From Hyperoodon ampullatus (Eukaryota > Chordata > Mammalia > Artiodactyla > Ziphiidae), in the NCBI GenBank assembly GCA_949752795.1, contig CATKHW010000427.1:2046001-2110000 (forward strand): a DNA stretch of 64,000 bases, written 5' to 3'. Both the position numbers and the translations under genes were made by a program. Shown here one piece after another: positions 48,667-60,837 of the stretch (its first letter is position 1; each line of letters opens with the position of its first letter). The notes under the pieces are model-generated. The model saw only the letters and a program-made list of their open reading frames with translations. It was not told the origin of the DNA and did no database searches.

Positions 48667-50405
48667 TTCATGGCTGAGGGATATTCCATCGTACGTAAGT
48701 ACCACAATTTTTTGAACCGTGTTTATATTTTCTGGGATACTTAAGGTGTATCCAAGTTGAGGTCCTTGTATGCAGTGCAGCCCTAAATTTTGGGGTGGCT
48801 CTGTCTTATTGATTTTCAGTTTTCCCAAGGTATATTCCCTAGACTGGTAGTGCCCTTGGCTCTGTAGCTCTGTTCTTTACTTGTTTTAGGGAACAGAATG
48901 CACTCCTCCAGAGAGGCAGTTGGCAATATACATCCCGCCCATCAGCATAACAAGGCTCCCTGTTCTCCAGGGCCTGTCTTGCCTTTCTTGTTCTTACACA
49001 TTTTGTGGATGACCCTTTTGACCGGTGGGCAGTGATACTTCTTTGTAGTGCAGATTTGCATTGCCCGCTTGCTTGCTTGGCCAAAAAGGGCGTATGCGTT
49101 TTCTCCTGAATATATTCAGGAGAAAACGCATACGCCCTTTTTGGCCAAGTGCATCATTGTCGAAGTTGTGCCCCTCTTCCTGTGCTTTAAAGGCGATTCC
49201 AACGTACCTCTTGAAATCTGTTTCCTGCTATTCTGCCTCGCTTTCAAGTCCGCCTCGTTGCCTTCCCTCAACAGATTTTTGGACGATAGTTGTCCTTTAT
49301 TACTCGGCCAGTTTGTGAATTGCTGTGCCCCTGAGCTCCATTTTTCAACTCGTTTTTGGTGAGCTGACCGCAAGTCCAAAATTTTGGTTCAGGACCTATA
49401 CTGGTTCCCGGTGGATGGCTGAGAATTTGGTTAATTCTTCTTCCTGCTGGGAAATTACAGTGATATGTGCCCGTCCAAATGCCTAACAGCTACTCTCTCA
49501 TTGGTTCTCCCTCTTCCCTTTCATCCTCTGCCAAATTGGCAACCTGTGCGAACCAAGAGGTTAAAGGGGCTCTCTCTCCAAGTTGGGAGGTTGATAGTAA
49601 AGCAGACGGAAAGTCAAACCGGAGCACCCGGAGAGGGACTATTCGTTGAGTTTTAGAAACCTTTCGTATTCACAGTGTGTCCGTTCCCTAGGTTTCCCGC
49701 ACATGTTATAGCTGTAGTAATATTCCCTTCAACCTGGAGAGTTCGGACCCATGGAATGGGTGCCATGCATTATTGCTTTAAAGGGTCTGCATTTGCTCAC
49801 CCAATCTCACCAAGCATCTCAGTCCCAAGTGTCCAGACTTATGCCACATCCAGCTGTCGTTGTAGATAGGGTCATTCCAGCTTTCATCAGCGAACCTGAA
49901 GGAATTGTAAAGAATTTCCCAGTTTTTTTGTTTTGTTTTTGAAATTCCTTTTTATAGTGGGTTTGAGCTGATTCTCGCTGCCATGTTTATGCCAGTCTAG
50001 ACACACTTGATTCCCTTACGGAGACATATCAATACATAGGTTTTATGATTCTTACTAGTCAGATATTTTCCTCTGCGGGAAATATGGGGTTTTGAGTCCC
50101 TTTAACTGAGGACGGTGTAGGTCTTGTGTATTCCATAGTTTGTTTTTGGAACGGTACCTGTGCTTATATCAAACTCTGGTTTTATGCATCACCCCACCTC
50201 TCCTTCCCCCTTAAGCAGGTATAAGAGTGTTTTCTAAATGTGAGACACTGTCCTCTTTCCTAACTCAGTTCAAGTGTAGCCATGTTTACAGGATCTTCAT
50301 AAGTGATATCTTATGATAAGTTTCTTTTTCTGTGTGACTTATTTCACTTAGAATCATCGTACCTGAATCCACCCATTTTGCTGCTACTGGTCTTATGACA
50401 TTGAT
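48667..50405. repeat. Satellite unit 29 (E/F-like)
   Basis: 1739 bp; perfect palindrome at 49076-49149. GGATGACCC (about 49008) is shared with units 30 and 31; CCTTTAACTGAG near 50098 is shared with unit 28. Confidence 0.93.
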
Positions 50406-52144
50406 TTCATGGCTGAGGGATATTCCATCGTACGTAAGTACCACAATTTTTTGAACCATGTTTATATTTTCTGGGATACTTAAGGTGTATCCAAGTTGAG
50501 GTCCTTGTATGCAGTGCAGCCCTAAATTTTGGGGTGGCTCTGTCTTATTGATTTTCAGTTTTCCCAAGGTATATTCCCTAGACTGGTAGTGCCCTTGGCT
50601 CTGTAGCTCTGTTCTTTACTTGTTTTAGGGAACAGAATGCACTCTTCCAGAGAGGCAGTTGGCAATATACATCCCGGCAATCAGCATAACAAGGCTCCCT
50701 GTTCTCCAGGGCCTGTCTTGCCTTTCTTGTTCTTACACATTTTGTGGATGACCCTTTTGACCGGTGGGCAGTGATACTTCTTTGTAGTGCAGATTTGCAT
50801 TGCCCGCTTGCTTGCTTGGCCAAAAAGGGCGTATGCGTTTTCTCCTGAATATATTCAGGAGAAAACGCATACGCCCTTTTTGGCCAAGTGCATCATTGTC
50901 GAAGTTGTGCCCCTCTTCCTGTGCTTTAAAGGCGATTCCAACGTACCTCTTGTAATCTGTTTACTGCTATGCTGCCTCGCTTTCAAGTCCGCCTCGTTGC
51001 CTTCCCTCATCAGATTTTTGGACGATAGTTGTCCTTTATTACTCGGCCAGTTTGTGAATTGCTGTGCCCCTGAGCTCCATTTTTCAACTCGTTTTTGGAG
51101 AGCTGACCGCAAGTCCAAAATTTTGGTTCAGCACCTATACTGGTTCCCGGTGGGTGGCTGAGAATTTGGTTAATTCTTCTTCCTGCCGGGAAATTACAGT
51201 GATATGTGCCCGTCCAAATGCCTAACAGCTACTCTCTCATTGGTTCTCCTTCTTCCCTTTCATCCTCTGCCAAATTGGCAACCTGTGCGAACCAAGAGGT
51301 TAAAGGGGCTGTCTCTCCAAGTTTGGAGGTTGATAGTAAAGCAGACGGAAAGTCAAACCGGAGCACCAGGAGAGGGACTATTCGTTGAGTTTTAGAAACC
51401 TTTCGTATTCACAGTGTGTCCGTTCTCTAGGTTTCCCGCACATGTTATAGCTGTAGTAATATTCCCTTCAACCTGGAGAGTTCGGACCCATGGAATGGGT
51501 GCCATGCATTATTGCTTTAAAGGGTCTGCATTTGCTCACCCAATCTCACCAATCGTCTCAGTCCCAAGTGTCCCTCCTTATGCCACATCCAGCTGTCGTT
51601 GTAGATAGGGTCATTCCAGCTTTCATCAGAGACCCTGAAGGAATTGTAAAGAATTTCCCAGTTTTTTTGTTTTGTTTTTGAAATTCCTTTTTATAGTGGG
51701 TTTGAGCTGATTCTCGCTGCCATGTTTATGCCAGTCTAGACACACTTGATTCCCTTACGGAGACATATCAATACATAGGTTTTAAGATTCTTACTAGTCA
51801 GATATTTTCCTCTGCGGGAAATATGGGGTTTTGAGTCCCTTTCACTGAGGACGGTGTAGGTCTTGTCTATTCCATAGTTGGTTTTTGGAACGGTACCTGT
51901 GCTTATATCAAACTCTGGTTTTATGCATCACCCCACCTCTCCTTCCCCCTTAAGCAGGTATAAGAGTGTTTTCTAAATGTGAGACACTGTTCTCTTTCCT
52001 AACTCAGTTCAAGTGTAGCCATGTTTACAGGATCTTCATAAGTGATATCTTATGATAAGTTTCTTTTTCTGTGTGACTTATTTCACTTAGAATCATCGTA
52101 CCTGAATCCACCCATTTTGCTGCTACTGGTCTTATGACATTGAT
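50406..52144. repeat. Satellite unit 30 (mosaic, like 27)
   Basis: 1739 bp; perfect palindrome at 50815-50888. TTTGGAGAGCTGAC near 51095 joins two frames into a meaningless 124-codon frame (50787-51161). Confidence 0.93.
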
Positions 52145-53883
52145 TTCATGGCTGAGGGATATTCCATCGTACGTAAGTACCACAATTTTTTGAACCATGT
52201 TTATATTTTCTGGGATACTTAAGGTGTATCCAAGTTGAGGTCCTTGTATGCAGTGCAGCCCTACATTTTGGGGTGGCTCTGTCTTATTGATTTTCAGTTT
52301 TCCCAAGGTATATTCCCTAGACTGGTAGTGCCCTTGGCTCTGTAGCTCTGTTCTTTACTTGTTTTAGGGAACAGAATGCACTCCTCCAGAGAGGCAGTTG
52401 GCAATATACATCCCGCCCATCAGCATAACAAGGCTCCCTGTTCTCCAGGGCCTGTCTTGCCTTTCTTGTTCTTACACATTTTGTGGATGACCCTTTTGAC
52501 CGGTGGGCAGTGATACTTCTTTGTAGTGCAGATTTGCATTGCCCGCTTGCTTGCTTGGCCAAAAAGGGCGTATGCGTTTTCTCCTGAATATATTCAGGAG
52601 AAAACGCATACGCCCTTTTTGGCCAAGTGCATCATTGTCGAAGTTGTGCCCCTCTTCCTGTGCTTTAAAGGCGATTCCAACGTACCTCTTGAAATCTGTT
52701 TCCTGCTATTCTGCCTCGCTTTCAAGTCCGCCTCGTTGCCTTCCCTCAACAGATTTTTGGACGATAGTTGTCCTTTATTACTCGGCCAGTTTGTGAATTG
52801 CTGTGCCCCTGAGCTCCATTTTTCAACTCGTTTTTGGTGAGCTGACCGCAAGTCCAAAATTTTGGTTCAGGACCTATACTGGTTCCCGGTGGGTGGCTGA
52901 GAATTTGGTTAATTCTTCTTCCTGCCGGGAAATTACAGTGATATGTGCCCGTCCAAATGCCTAACAGCTACTCTCTCATTGGTTCTCCCTCTTCCCTTTC
53001 ATCCTCTGCCAAATTGGCAACTTGTGCGAACCAAGAGGTTAAAGGGGCTGTCTCTCCAAGTTGGGAGGTTGATAGTAAAGCAGACGGAAAGTCAAACCGG
53101 ACCACCAGGAGAGGGACTATTCGTTGAGTTTTAGAAACCTTTCGTATTCACAGTGTGTCCGTTCTCTAGGTTTCCTGCACATGTTATGGCTGTAGTAATA
53201 TTCCCTTCAACCTGGAGAGTTCGGACCCATGGAATGGGTGCCATGCATTATTGATTTAAAGGGTCTGCATTTGCTCACCCAATCTCACCAATCGTCTCAG
53301 TCCCAAGTGTCCAGCCTTATGCCACATCCAGCTGTCGTTGTAGATAGGGTCATTCCAGCTTTCATCAGAGACCCTGAAGGAATTGTAAAGAATTACCCAG
53401 TTTTTTTGTTTTGTTTTTGAAATTCCTTTTTATAGTGGGTTTGAGCTGATTCTCGCTGCCATGTTTATGCCAGTCTAGACACACTTGATTCCCTTACGGA
53501 GACATATCAATACATAGGTTTTAAGATTCTTACTAGTCAGATATTTTCCTCTGCGGGAAATATGGGATTTTGAGTCCCTTTCGCTGAGGACGGTGTAGGT
53601 CTTGTCTATTCCATAGTTGGTTTTTGGAGCGGTACCTGTGCTTATATCAAACTCTGGTTTTATGCATCACCCCACCTCTCCTTCCCCCTTAAGCAGGTAT
53701 AAGAGTGTTTTCTAAATGTGAGACACTGTTCTCTTTCCTAACTCAGTTCAAGTGTAGCCATGTTTACAGGATCTTCATAAGTGATATCTTATGATAAGTT
53801 TCTTTTTCTGTGTGACTTATTTCACTTAGAATCATCGTACCTGAATCCACCCATTTTGCTGCTACTGGTCTTATGACATTGAT
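52145..53883. repeat. Satellite unit 31 (chimera)
   Basis: 1739 bp; perfect palindrome at 52554-52627. E/F-like to about 52.86 kb, then A-like (CTGCCGGG, TTCCTGCACATGTTATGG, GGGATTTTGAG). CAACTTGTGCG near 53020 is shared with unit 32. Confidence 0.93.
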
Positions 53884-55622
53884 TTCCTGGCTGAGGGATA
53901 TTCCATCGTACGTAAGTACCACAATTTTTTGAACCATGTTTATATTTTCTGGGATACTTAAGGTGTATCCAAGTTGAGGTCCTTGTATGCAGTGCAGCCC
54001 TAAATTTTGGGGTGGCTCTGTCTTATTGATTTTCAGTTTTCCCAAGGTATATTCCCTAGACTGGTAGTGCCCTTGGCTCTGTAGCTCTGTTCTTTACTTA
54101 TTTTAGGGAACAGAATGCACTCCTCCAGAGAGGCAGTTGGCAATATACATCCCGCCCATCAGCATAACAAGGCTCCCTGTTCTCCAGGGCCTGTCTTGCC
54201 TTTCTTGTTCTTACACATTTTGTGGATGTCCCTTTTGATCGGTGGGAAGTGATACTTCTTTGTAGTGCAGATTTGCATTGCCCGCTTGCTTGCTTGGCCA
54301 AAAAGGGCGTATGCGTTTTCTCCTTAATATATTCATGAGAAAATGCATACGCCCTTTTTGGCCAAGTGCATCATCGTCGAAGTTGTGCCCCTCTTCCTGT
54401 GCTTTAAAGGTGATTCCAACGTACCTCTTGTAATCTGTTTCCTGCTATGCGGCCTCGCTTTGAAGTCCGCCTCGTTGCCTTCCTTCAACAGATTTTTGGA
54501 AGATAGTTGTCCTTTATTACTCGGCCAGGTTGTGAATTGCTGTGCCAATGAGCTCCATTTTTCAACTCGTTTTTGGTGAGCTGACCGCAAGTCCAAAATT
54601 TTGGTTCAGGACCTATACTGCTTCCCGGGGGGTGGCTGAGAATTTGGTTAATTCTTCTTCCTGCCGGGAAATTACAGTGATATGTGCCCGTCCAAATGCC
54701 TAACAGCTACTCTCTCATTGGTTCTCCCTCTTCCCTTTCATCCTCTGCCAAATTGGCAACTTGTGCGAACCAAGAGGTTAAAGGGGCTGTCTCTCCAAGT
54801 TGGGAGGTTGATAGTAAAGCAGACGGAAAGTCAAACCGGAGCACCAGGAGAGGGACTATTCGTTGAGTTTTAGAAACCTTTCGTATTCACAGTGTGTCCG
54901 TTCTCTAGGTTTCCTGCACATGTTATGGCTGTAGTAATATTCCCTTCAACCTGGAGAGTTCGGACCCATGGAATGGGTGCCATGCATTATTGATTTAAAG
55001 GGTCTGCATTTGCTCACCCAATCTCACCAATCGTCTCAGTCCCAAGTGTCCCTCCTTATGCCACATCCAGCTGTCGTTGTAGATAGGGTCATTCCAGCTT
55101 TCATCAGAGACCCTGAAGGAATTGTAAAGAATTACCCAGTTTTTTTGTTTTGTTTTTGAAATTCCTTTTTATAGTGGGTTTGAGCTGATTCTCGCTGCCT
55201 TGTTTATGCCAGTCTAGACACACTTGATTCCCTTACGGAGACATATCAATACATAGGTTTTAAGATTCTTACTAGTCAGATATTTTCCTCTGCGGGAAAT
55301 ATGGGATTTTGAGTCCCTTTCGCTGAGGACGGTGTAGGTCTTGTCTATTCCATAGTTGGTTTTTGGAGCGGTACCTGTGCTTATATCAAACTCTGGTTTT
55401 ATGCATCACCCCACCTCTCCTTCCCCCTTAAGCAGGTATAAGAGTGTTTTCTAAATGTGAGACACTGTTCTCTTTCCTAACTCAGTTCAAGTGTAGCCAT
55501 GTTTACAGGATCTTCATAAGTGATATCTTATGATAAGTTTCTTTTTCTGTGTGACTTATTTCACTTAGAATCATCGTACCTGAATCCACCCATTTTGCTG
55601 CTACTGGTCTTATGACATTGAT
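53884..55622. repeat. Satellite unit 32
   Basis: 1739 bp; palindrome at 54293-54366 with three mismatches, including a private TTCATGAG in the right arm. TTTTGATCGG near 54234 is shared with unit 33. Private CTGCTTCCCGGGG near 54618. Confidence 0.93.
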
Positions 55623-57358
55623 TTCCTGGCTGAGGGATATTCCATCGTACGTAAGTACCACAATTTTTTGAACCATGTTTATATTTTCTGGGATACTTAA
55701 GGTGTATCCAAGTTGAGGTCCTTGTATGCAGTGCAGCCCTAAATTTTGGGGTGGCTCTGTCTTATTGATTTTCAGTTTTCCCAAGGTATATTCCCTAGAC
55801 TGGTAGTGCCCTTGGCTCTGTAGCTCTGTTCTTTACTTGTTTTAGGGAACAGAATGCACTCCTCCAGAGAGGCAGTTGGCAATATACATCCCGCCCATCA
55901 GCATAACAAGGCTCCCTGTTCTCCAGGGCCTGTCTTGCCTTTCTTGTTCTTACACATTTTGTGGATGTCCCTTTTGATCGGTGGGAAGTGATACTTCTTT
56001 GTAGTGCAGATTTGCATTGCCCGCTTGCTTGCTTGGCCAAAAAGGGCTTATGCGTTTTCTCCTTAATATATTCAGGAGAAAATGCATACGCCCTTTTTGG
56101 CCAAGTGCATCATTGTCGAAGTTGTGCCCCTCTTCCTGTGCTTTAAAGGTGATTCCAACGTACCTCTTGTAATCTGTTTCCTGCTATGCTGCCTCGCTTT
56201 GAAGTCCGCCTCGTTGCCTTCCTTCAACAGATTTTTGGAAGATAGTTGTCCTTTATTACTCGGCCAGGTTGTGAATTGCTGTGCCAATGAGCTCCATTTT
56301 TCAACTCGTTTTTGGTGAGCTGACCGCAAGTCCAAAATTTTGGTTCAGGACCTATACTGGTTCCCGGTGGGTGGCTGAGAATTTGGTTAATTCTTCTTCC
56401 TGCCGGGAAATTACAGTGATATGTGCCCGTCCAAATGCCTAACAGCTACTCTCTCATTGGTTCTCCCTCTTCCCTTTCATCCTCTGCCAAATTGGCAACC
56501 TGTGCGAACCAAGAGGTTAAAGGGGCTGTCTCTCCAAGTTGGGAGGTTGATAGTAAAGCAGACGGAAAGTCAAACCGGAGCACCAGGAGAGGGACTATTC
56601 GTTGAGTTTAGAAACCTTTCGTATTCAGTGTGTCCGTTCTCTAGGTTTCCCGCACATGTTATAGCTGTAGTAATATTCCCTTCAACCTGGAGAGTTCGGA
56701 CCCATGGAAAGGGTGCCATGCATTATTGATTTAAATGGTCTGCATTTGCTCACCCAATCTCACCAATCGTCTCAGTCCCAAGTGTCCCTCCTTATGCCAC
56801 ATCCAGCTCTCATTGTAGATAGGGTCATTCCAGCTTTCATCAGAGACCCTGAAGGAATTGTAAAGAATTTCCCAGTTTTTTTGGTTTGTTTTTGAAATTC
56901 CTTTTTATAGTGGGTTTGAGCTGATTCTCGCTGCCATGTTTATGCCAGTCTAGACACACTTGATTCCCTTACGGAGACATATCAATACATAGGTTTTAAG
57001 ATTCTTACTAGTCAGATATTTTCCTCTGCGGGAAATATGGGGTTTTGAGTCCCTTTCACTGAGGATGGTATAGGTCTTGTCTATTCCATAGTTGGTTTTT
57101 GGAGAGGTACCTGTGCTTATATCAAACTCTGGTTTTATGCATCACACCACCTCTCCTTCCCCCTTAAGCAGGCATAAGAGTGTTTTCTAAATGTGAGACT
57201 CTGTTCTCTATCCTAACTCAGTTCAAGTGTAGCTTTGTTTACAGGATGTTCATAAGTGATATCTTATGATAAGTTTCTTTTTCTGTGTGACTTATTTCAC
57301 TTAGAATCATCGTACCTGAATCCACCCATTTTGCAGCTACTGGTCTTATGACATTGAT
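55623..57358. repeat. Satellite unit 33 (class B-like)
   Basis: 1736 bp with both B deletions. Palindrome at 56032-56105 with three mismatches (left arm GGGCTTATG). It is the last B-type unit before the dimer domain and has extra private changes in its 3' part (56885, 57066, 57105, 57248). Confidence 0.94.
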
Positions 57359-59097
57359 TTCATGGCTGAGGGATATTCCATCGTACGTAAGTACCACAAT
57401 TTTTTGAACCATTTTTGTATTTCCTTGGATACTTAAGGTGTACCCAAGTTGAGGTCCTTGTAAGCAGTGCAGCCCTAAATTTTGGGGTGGCTCTGTCTTA
57501 TTGATTTTCAGTTTTCCCAAGGTATATTCCCTAGACTGGAAGTGCCCTTGGCTCTGTAGCTCTGTTGTTTACTTGTTTTAGGGAACACAATGCACTCCTC
57601 CAGAGAGGCAGTTGGCAATTTACATCCCGCACATCAGCATAACAAGGCTCCCTGTTCTCCAGGGCCTGTCTTGCCTTTCTGGTTTTTACACATTTTGTGG
57701 ATGTCCCTTTTGACCGGTGGGAAGTGATACTTCTTTGTAGTGCAGATTTGCATTGCCCGCTTCCTTGCTTGGCCAAAAAGGGCGTACGCGTTTTCTCCTG
57801 AATATATTCAGGAGAAAACGCGTATGCCCTTTTTGGCCAAGTGCATCTTTGTCGAAGTTGTGCCCCTCTTCCTGTGCTTTGAAGGTGATTCCAACGTACC
57901 TCTTGAAATCTGTTTCCTGCTATTCTACCTCGCTTTCAAGTCCGCCTCGATGTCTTCCCTCAACAGATTTTTGGACGATAGTTCTCCTTTATTACTCTGC
58001 CAGTTTGTGAATTGCTGTGCCCCTGAGATCCATTTTTCAACTCGTTTTTTGTGAGCTGAACGCAAGTCCAAAATTTTGGTTCAGGATTTATGCTGGTTCC
58101 TGGTGGGTGGCTGAGACTTTGGTTAATTCTTCTTCCTGCCGGGAAATTAGAGTGATATGTGCCCGTCCAAATGCCTAACAGCTACTCTCTCATTGGTTCT
58201 CCCTCTTCCCTTTCATCCTCTGCCAAATTGGCAACCTGTGCGAACCAGGAGGTTAAACGGGCTGTCTCTCCAAGTTTGGAGGTTGATAGTAAAGCAGATG
58301 GAAAGTCAAACTGGAGCACCAGGAGAGGGACTATTCGTTGAGTTTTAGAAACCTTTCGTATTCACAGTGTGTCCGTTCTCTAGGTTTCCTGTACATTTTA
58401 TAGCTGTAGTAATATTCCCTTCAACCTGGAGAGTTGGGACCCATGGAATGGGTGCCAGGCAATTGTGCTTTAAAGGGTCTGCATTTGCTCACCCAATCTC
58501 ACCAATCCTCTCAGTCCCAAGTGTCCAGCCTTATGCCACATCCAGCTGTCGTTGTAGATAGGGTCATTCCAGGTTTCATCAGAGACACTGAAGGAATTGT
58601 AAAGAATTTCCCAGTTGTTTTGTTTTGTTTTTGAAATTCCTTTTTATAGTGGGTTTGAGCTGATTCTCGCTGCCATGTTTATGCCAGTCTAGACACACTT
58701 GATTCCCTTATGGAGACATATCAATACATACGTTTTAAGATTCTTACTAGTCAGATATATTCCTCTGCAGGAAATATGGGGTTTTGAGTCCCTTTCACTG
58801 AGGAAGGTGTAGGTCTCGTCTATTCCATAGTTGGTGTTTTTATTGGTACCAGTGCTTATATTAAACTCTGGTTTTATAGATCACGCCACCTCTCCTTCCC
58901 CCTTTATCAGGCATAAGAGTTTTTTCTAAATGTGAGACTCTGTTCTCTTTCCTAACTCAGTTCAAGTGTAGCCATGTTTACAGGATCTTCATAAGTGATA
59001 TCTTATGATAAGTTGCTTTTTCTGTCTGATGCATTTCACTTAGAGTCATCATACCAGAATCCACTCATTTTGCTGCTACTGGTCTTATGACATTGTT
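57359..59097. repeat. Satellite unit 34 (C-type head joined to alpha)
   Basis: 1739 bp. The first about 177 bp are a C-type head (TTTTTGTATTTCCTTGG). From 57540 on it is alpha. Palindrome at 57768-57841 with one mismatch. Confidence 0.93.
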
Positions 59098-59259
59098 TTC
59101 ATGGCTGAGGGATATTCCTTCGTACGTAAGTACCACAGTTTTTTGAACCATTTTTATATTTCCGGGGATATTTAAGGTGTACCCAAGTTGAGGTTTTTGT
59201 AAGCAGTGCAGCCCTAAACTTTGGGGTGGCTCTGTCTTATTCATTTTCAGTTTTCCCAA
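59065..59259 (-). pseudogene. L1 ORF2 relic in the dimer domain, cut short by a stop
   Basis: The minus-strand frame matching the 93-codon relic of HOR units ends after 64 codons. The conserved W codon (TGG) after AAK is TGA in the units that follow beta or alpha (also at 60805 and 62544). The downstream ILSE-type segment is still present after the stop but the frame is closed. Confidence 0.75.
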
Positions 59260-60837
59260 GGTATATTCCCTAGACTGGAAGTGCCCTTGGCTCTGTAGCT
59301 CTGTTGTTTAATTGTTTTAGGGAACACAATGCACTCCTCCAGAGAGGCAGTTGGCAATTTACATCCCGCCAATCAGCATAACAAGGCTCCCTTTTCTCCA
59401 TGGCATGTCTTGCCTTTCTGGTTTTTACACATGTTGTGGATGTCCCTTTTAACCGGTGGGAAGTGATACTTCCTTGTAGTGCAGATTTGCATTGCCTGCT
59501 TTGTTGCTTGGCCAAAAAGGGCGTATGCATTTTCTCCTGAATATATTCAGGAGAAAACGTATACGCCCTTTTTGGCCAAGTGCATCATTGTCGAAGTTGT
59601 GCCCCACTTCTGGTGCTTTAGAGGTGATTCCAACATACCTCTTGAAATCTGTTTCCTGCTATTCGGCCTTGCTTTCAACTCCACCTCATTGCCTTCCCTC
59701 AACAGATTTTTGGACGATAGTTGTCCTTTATTATTCTGCCAGTTTGTGAATTACTGTGGCCCTGAGCTCTATTTTTCAACTCGTTTTTTGTGAGCTGACC
59801 GCAAGTCCAAAATTTTGTTTCAGGACTTATACTGGTTCCAAGTGGGTGGCGGAGACTTTGGTTAATTCTTCTTCCTGCCGGGAAATTAGAGTGACATGTG
59901 ACCGTCTAAATGCCTAACAGCTAGTCTCTCATTGGTTCTCCCCCTTTCCTTTCATCCTCTGCCAAATTGGCAACCTGTTCGAACCAGGAGGTTAAAGGTG
60001 TTGTCTCTACAATTTGGGAGATTGATAGAAAAGTTGTTGGAAAGTCAAACCTGAGCACCAGGATAGGGACTATTCGTTGAGTTTTAGAAACCTTTCGTAT
60101 TCCCAGTGTGTCCATTATCTAGGTTTCCCGTATATGTTAGAATGGAAGTAATATTCCCTTCAACCTGTAGAGTGGGGACCCATGGAATGGGTGCCATGCG
60201 TTATTGCTTTAAAGGGTCTGCATTTGCTCACCCAATGTCACCAATTCTCTCATTCCCAAGTGTCCAGCCTTATGCCATATCCAGCTGTCATTGTAGTTAG
60301 GGTCATTCCAGGGTTCATCAGAGACCCTGAAGGAATTGTAAAGAATTTCCATGTTTTTTTTGTTTTGTTTTTTAAATTCCTTTTTATAGTGAGTTTAGGC
60401 TGATTCTCGCTGCCATGTTTATGCCAGTCTAGAAACACTTGATTCCCTTATGGTGTCATATCAATACATAGGTTTTAAGATTCTTACTAGTCACATATAT
60501 TCCTCTGTGGGAAATATGGGGTTTTGAGTCCCTTTCACTGAGGAAGGTGTATGTCTTCTGTAGTCCATAGTTGGTTTTTGGAACAGTACCTGTGCTTATA
60601 TCAAACTCTGGTTTTATGCATCACCCCACCTCTCATTCCCCCTTATGAAGGAATAAGAGTGTTTTCTAAATGTGAGACTCTGTTCTCTTTCCTATCTATG
60701 TTCAGGTGTAGCCATGTTGACATGATCATCATAAGTGATATCTTATGATAAGTTTCTGTTTCTGTGTGACTTTGTTCACTTAGAATCATCGTACCTGAAT
60801 CCACTCATTTTGCTGCTACTGGTCTTATGACATTGAT
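59098..60837. repeat. Satellite unit 35 (beta)
   Basis: 1740 bp; palindrome at 59507-59580 with two mismatches. Beta marks: TTCCTTGTAG, GCCTGCTTTG, GTGACATGTGACCG, GTTCGAACC (59977-59985) and a longer T-rich tract near 60353. Confidence 0.95.

Larger units (their letters stand above)
45190..57535. repeat. Transitional domain of mosaic units (27 to head of 34)
   Basis: Unit size stays 1736-1739 bp but the nine-class order is absent. Neighbours share private bases instead: TTTGGAGAGCTGAC in units 27 and 30 (5,216 bp apart), CAACTTGTGCG in units 31 and 32, and TTTTGATCGG in units 32 and 33. Unit 31 has an E/F-like first half and an A-like second half. This pattern suggests local one-unit and three-unit exchanges, not 9-mer homogenisation. 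Confidence 0.85.

Noticed and set aside
50787..51161. 124-codon plus-strand open frame crossing the palindrome
   Set aside because: It arises from a one-base change (GGTGAGC to GGAGAGC) that removes a stop. The first residues are encoded by the reverse strand of L1 and the palindrome, so it has no protein ancestry.
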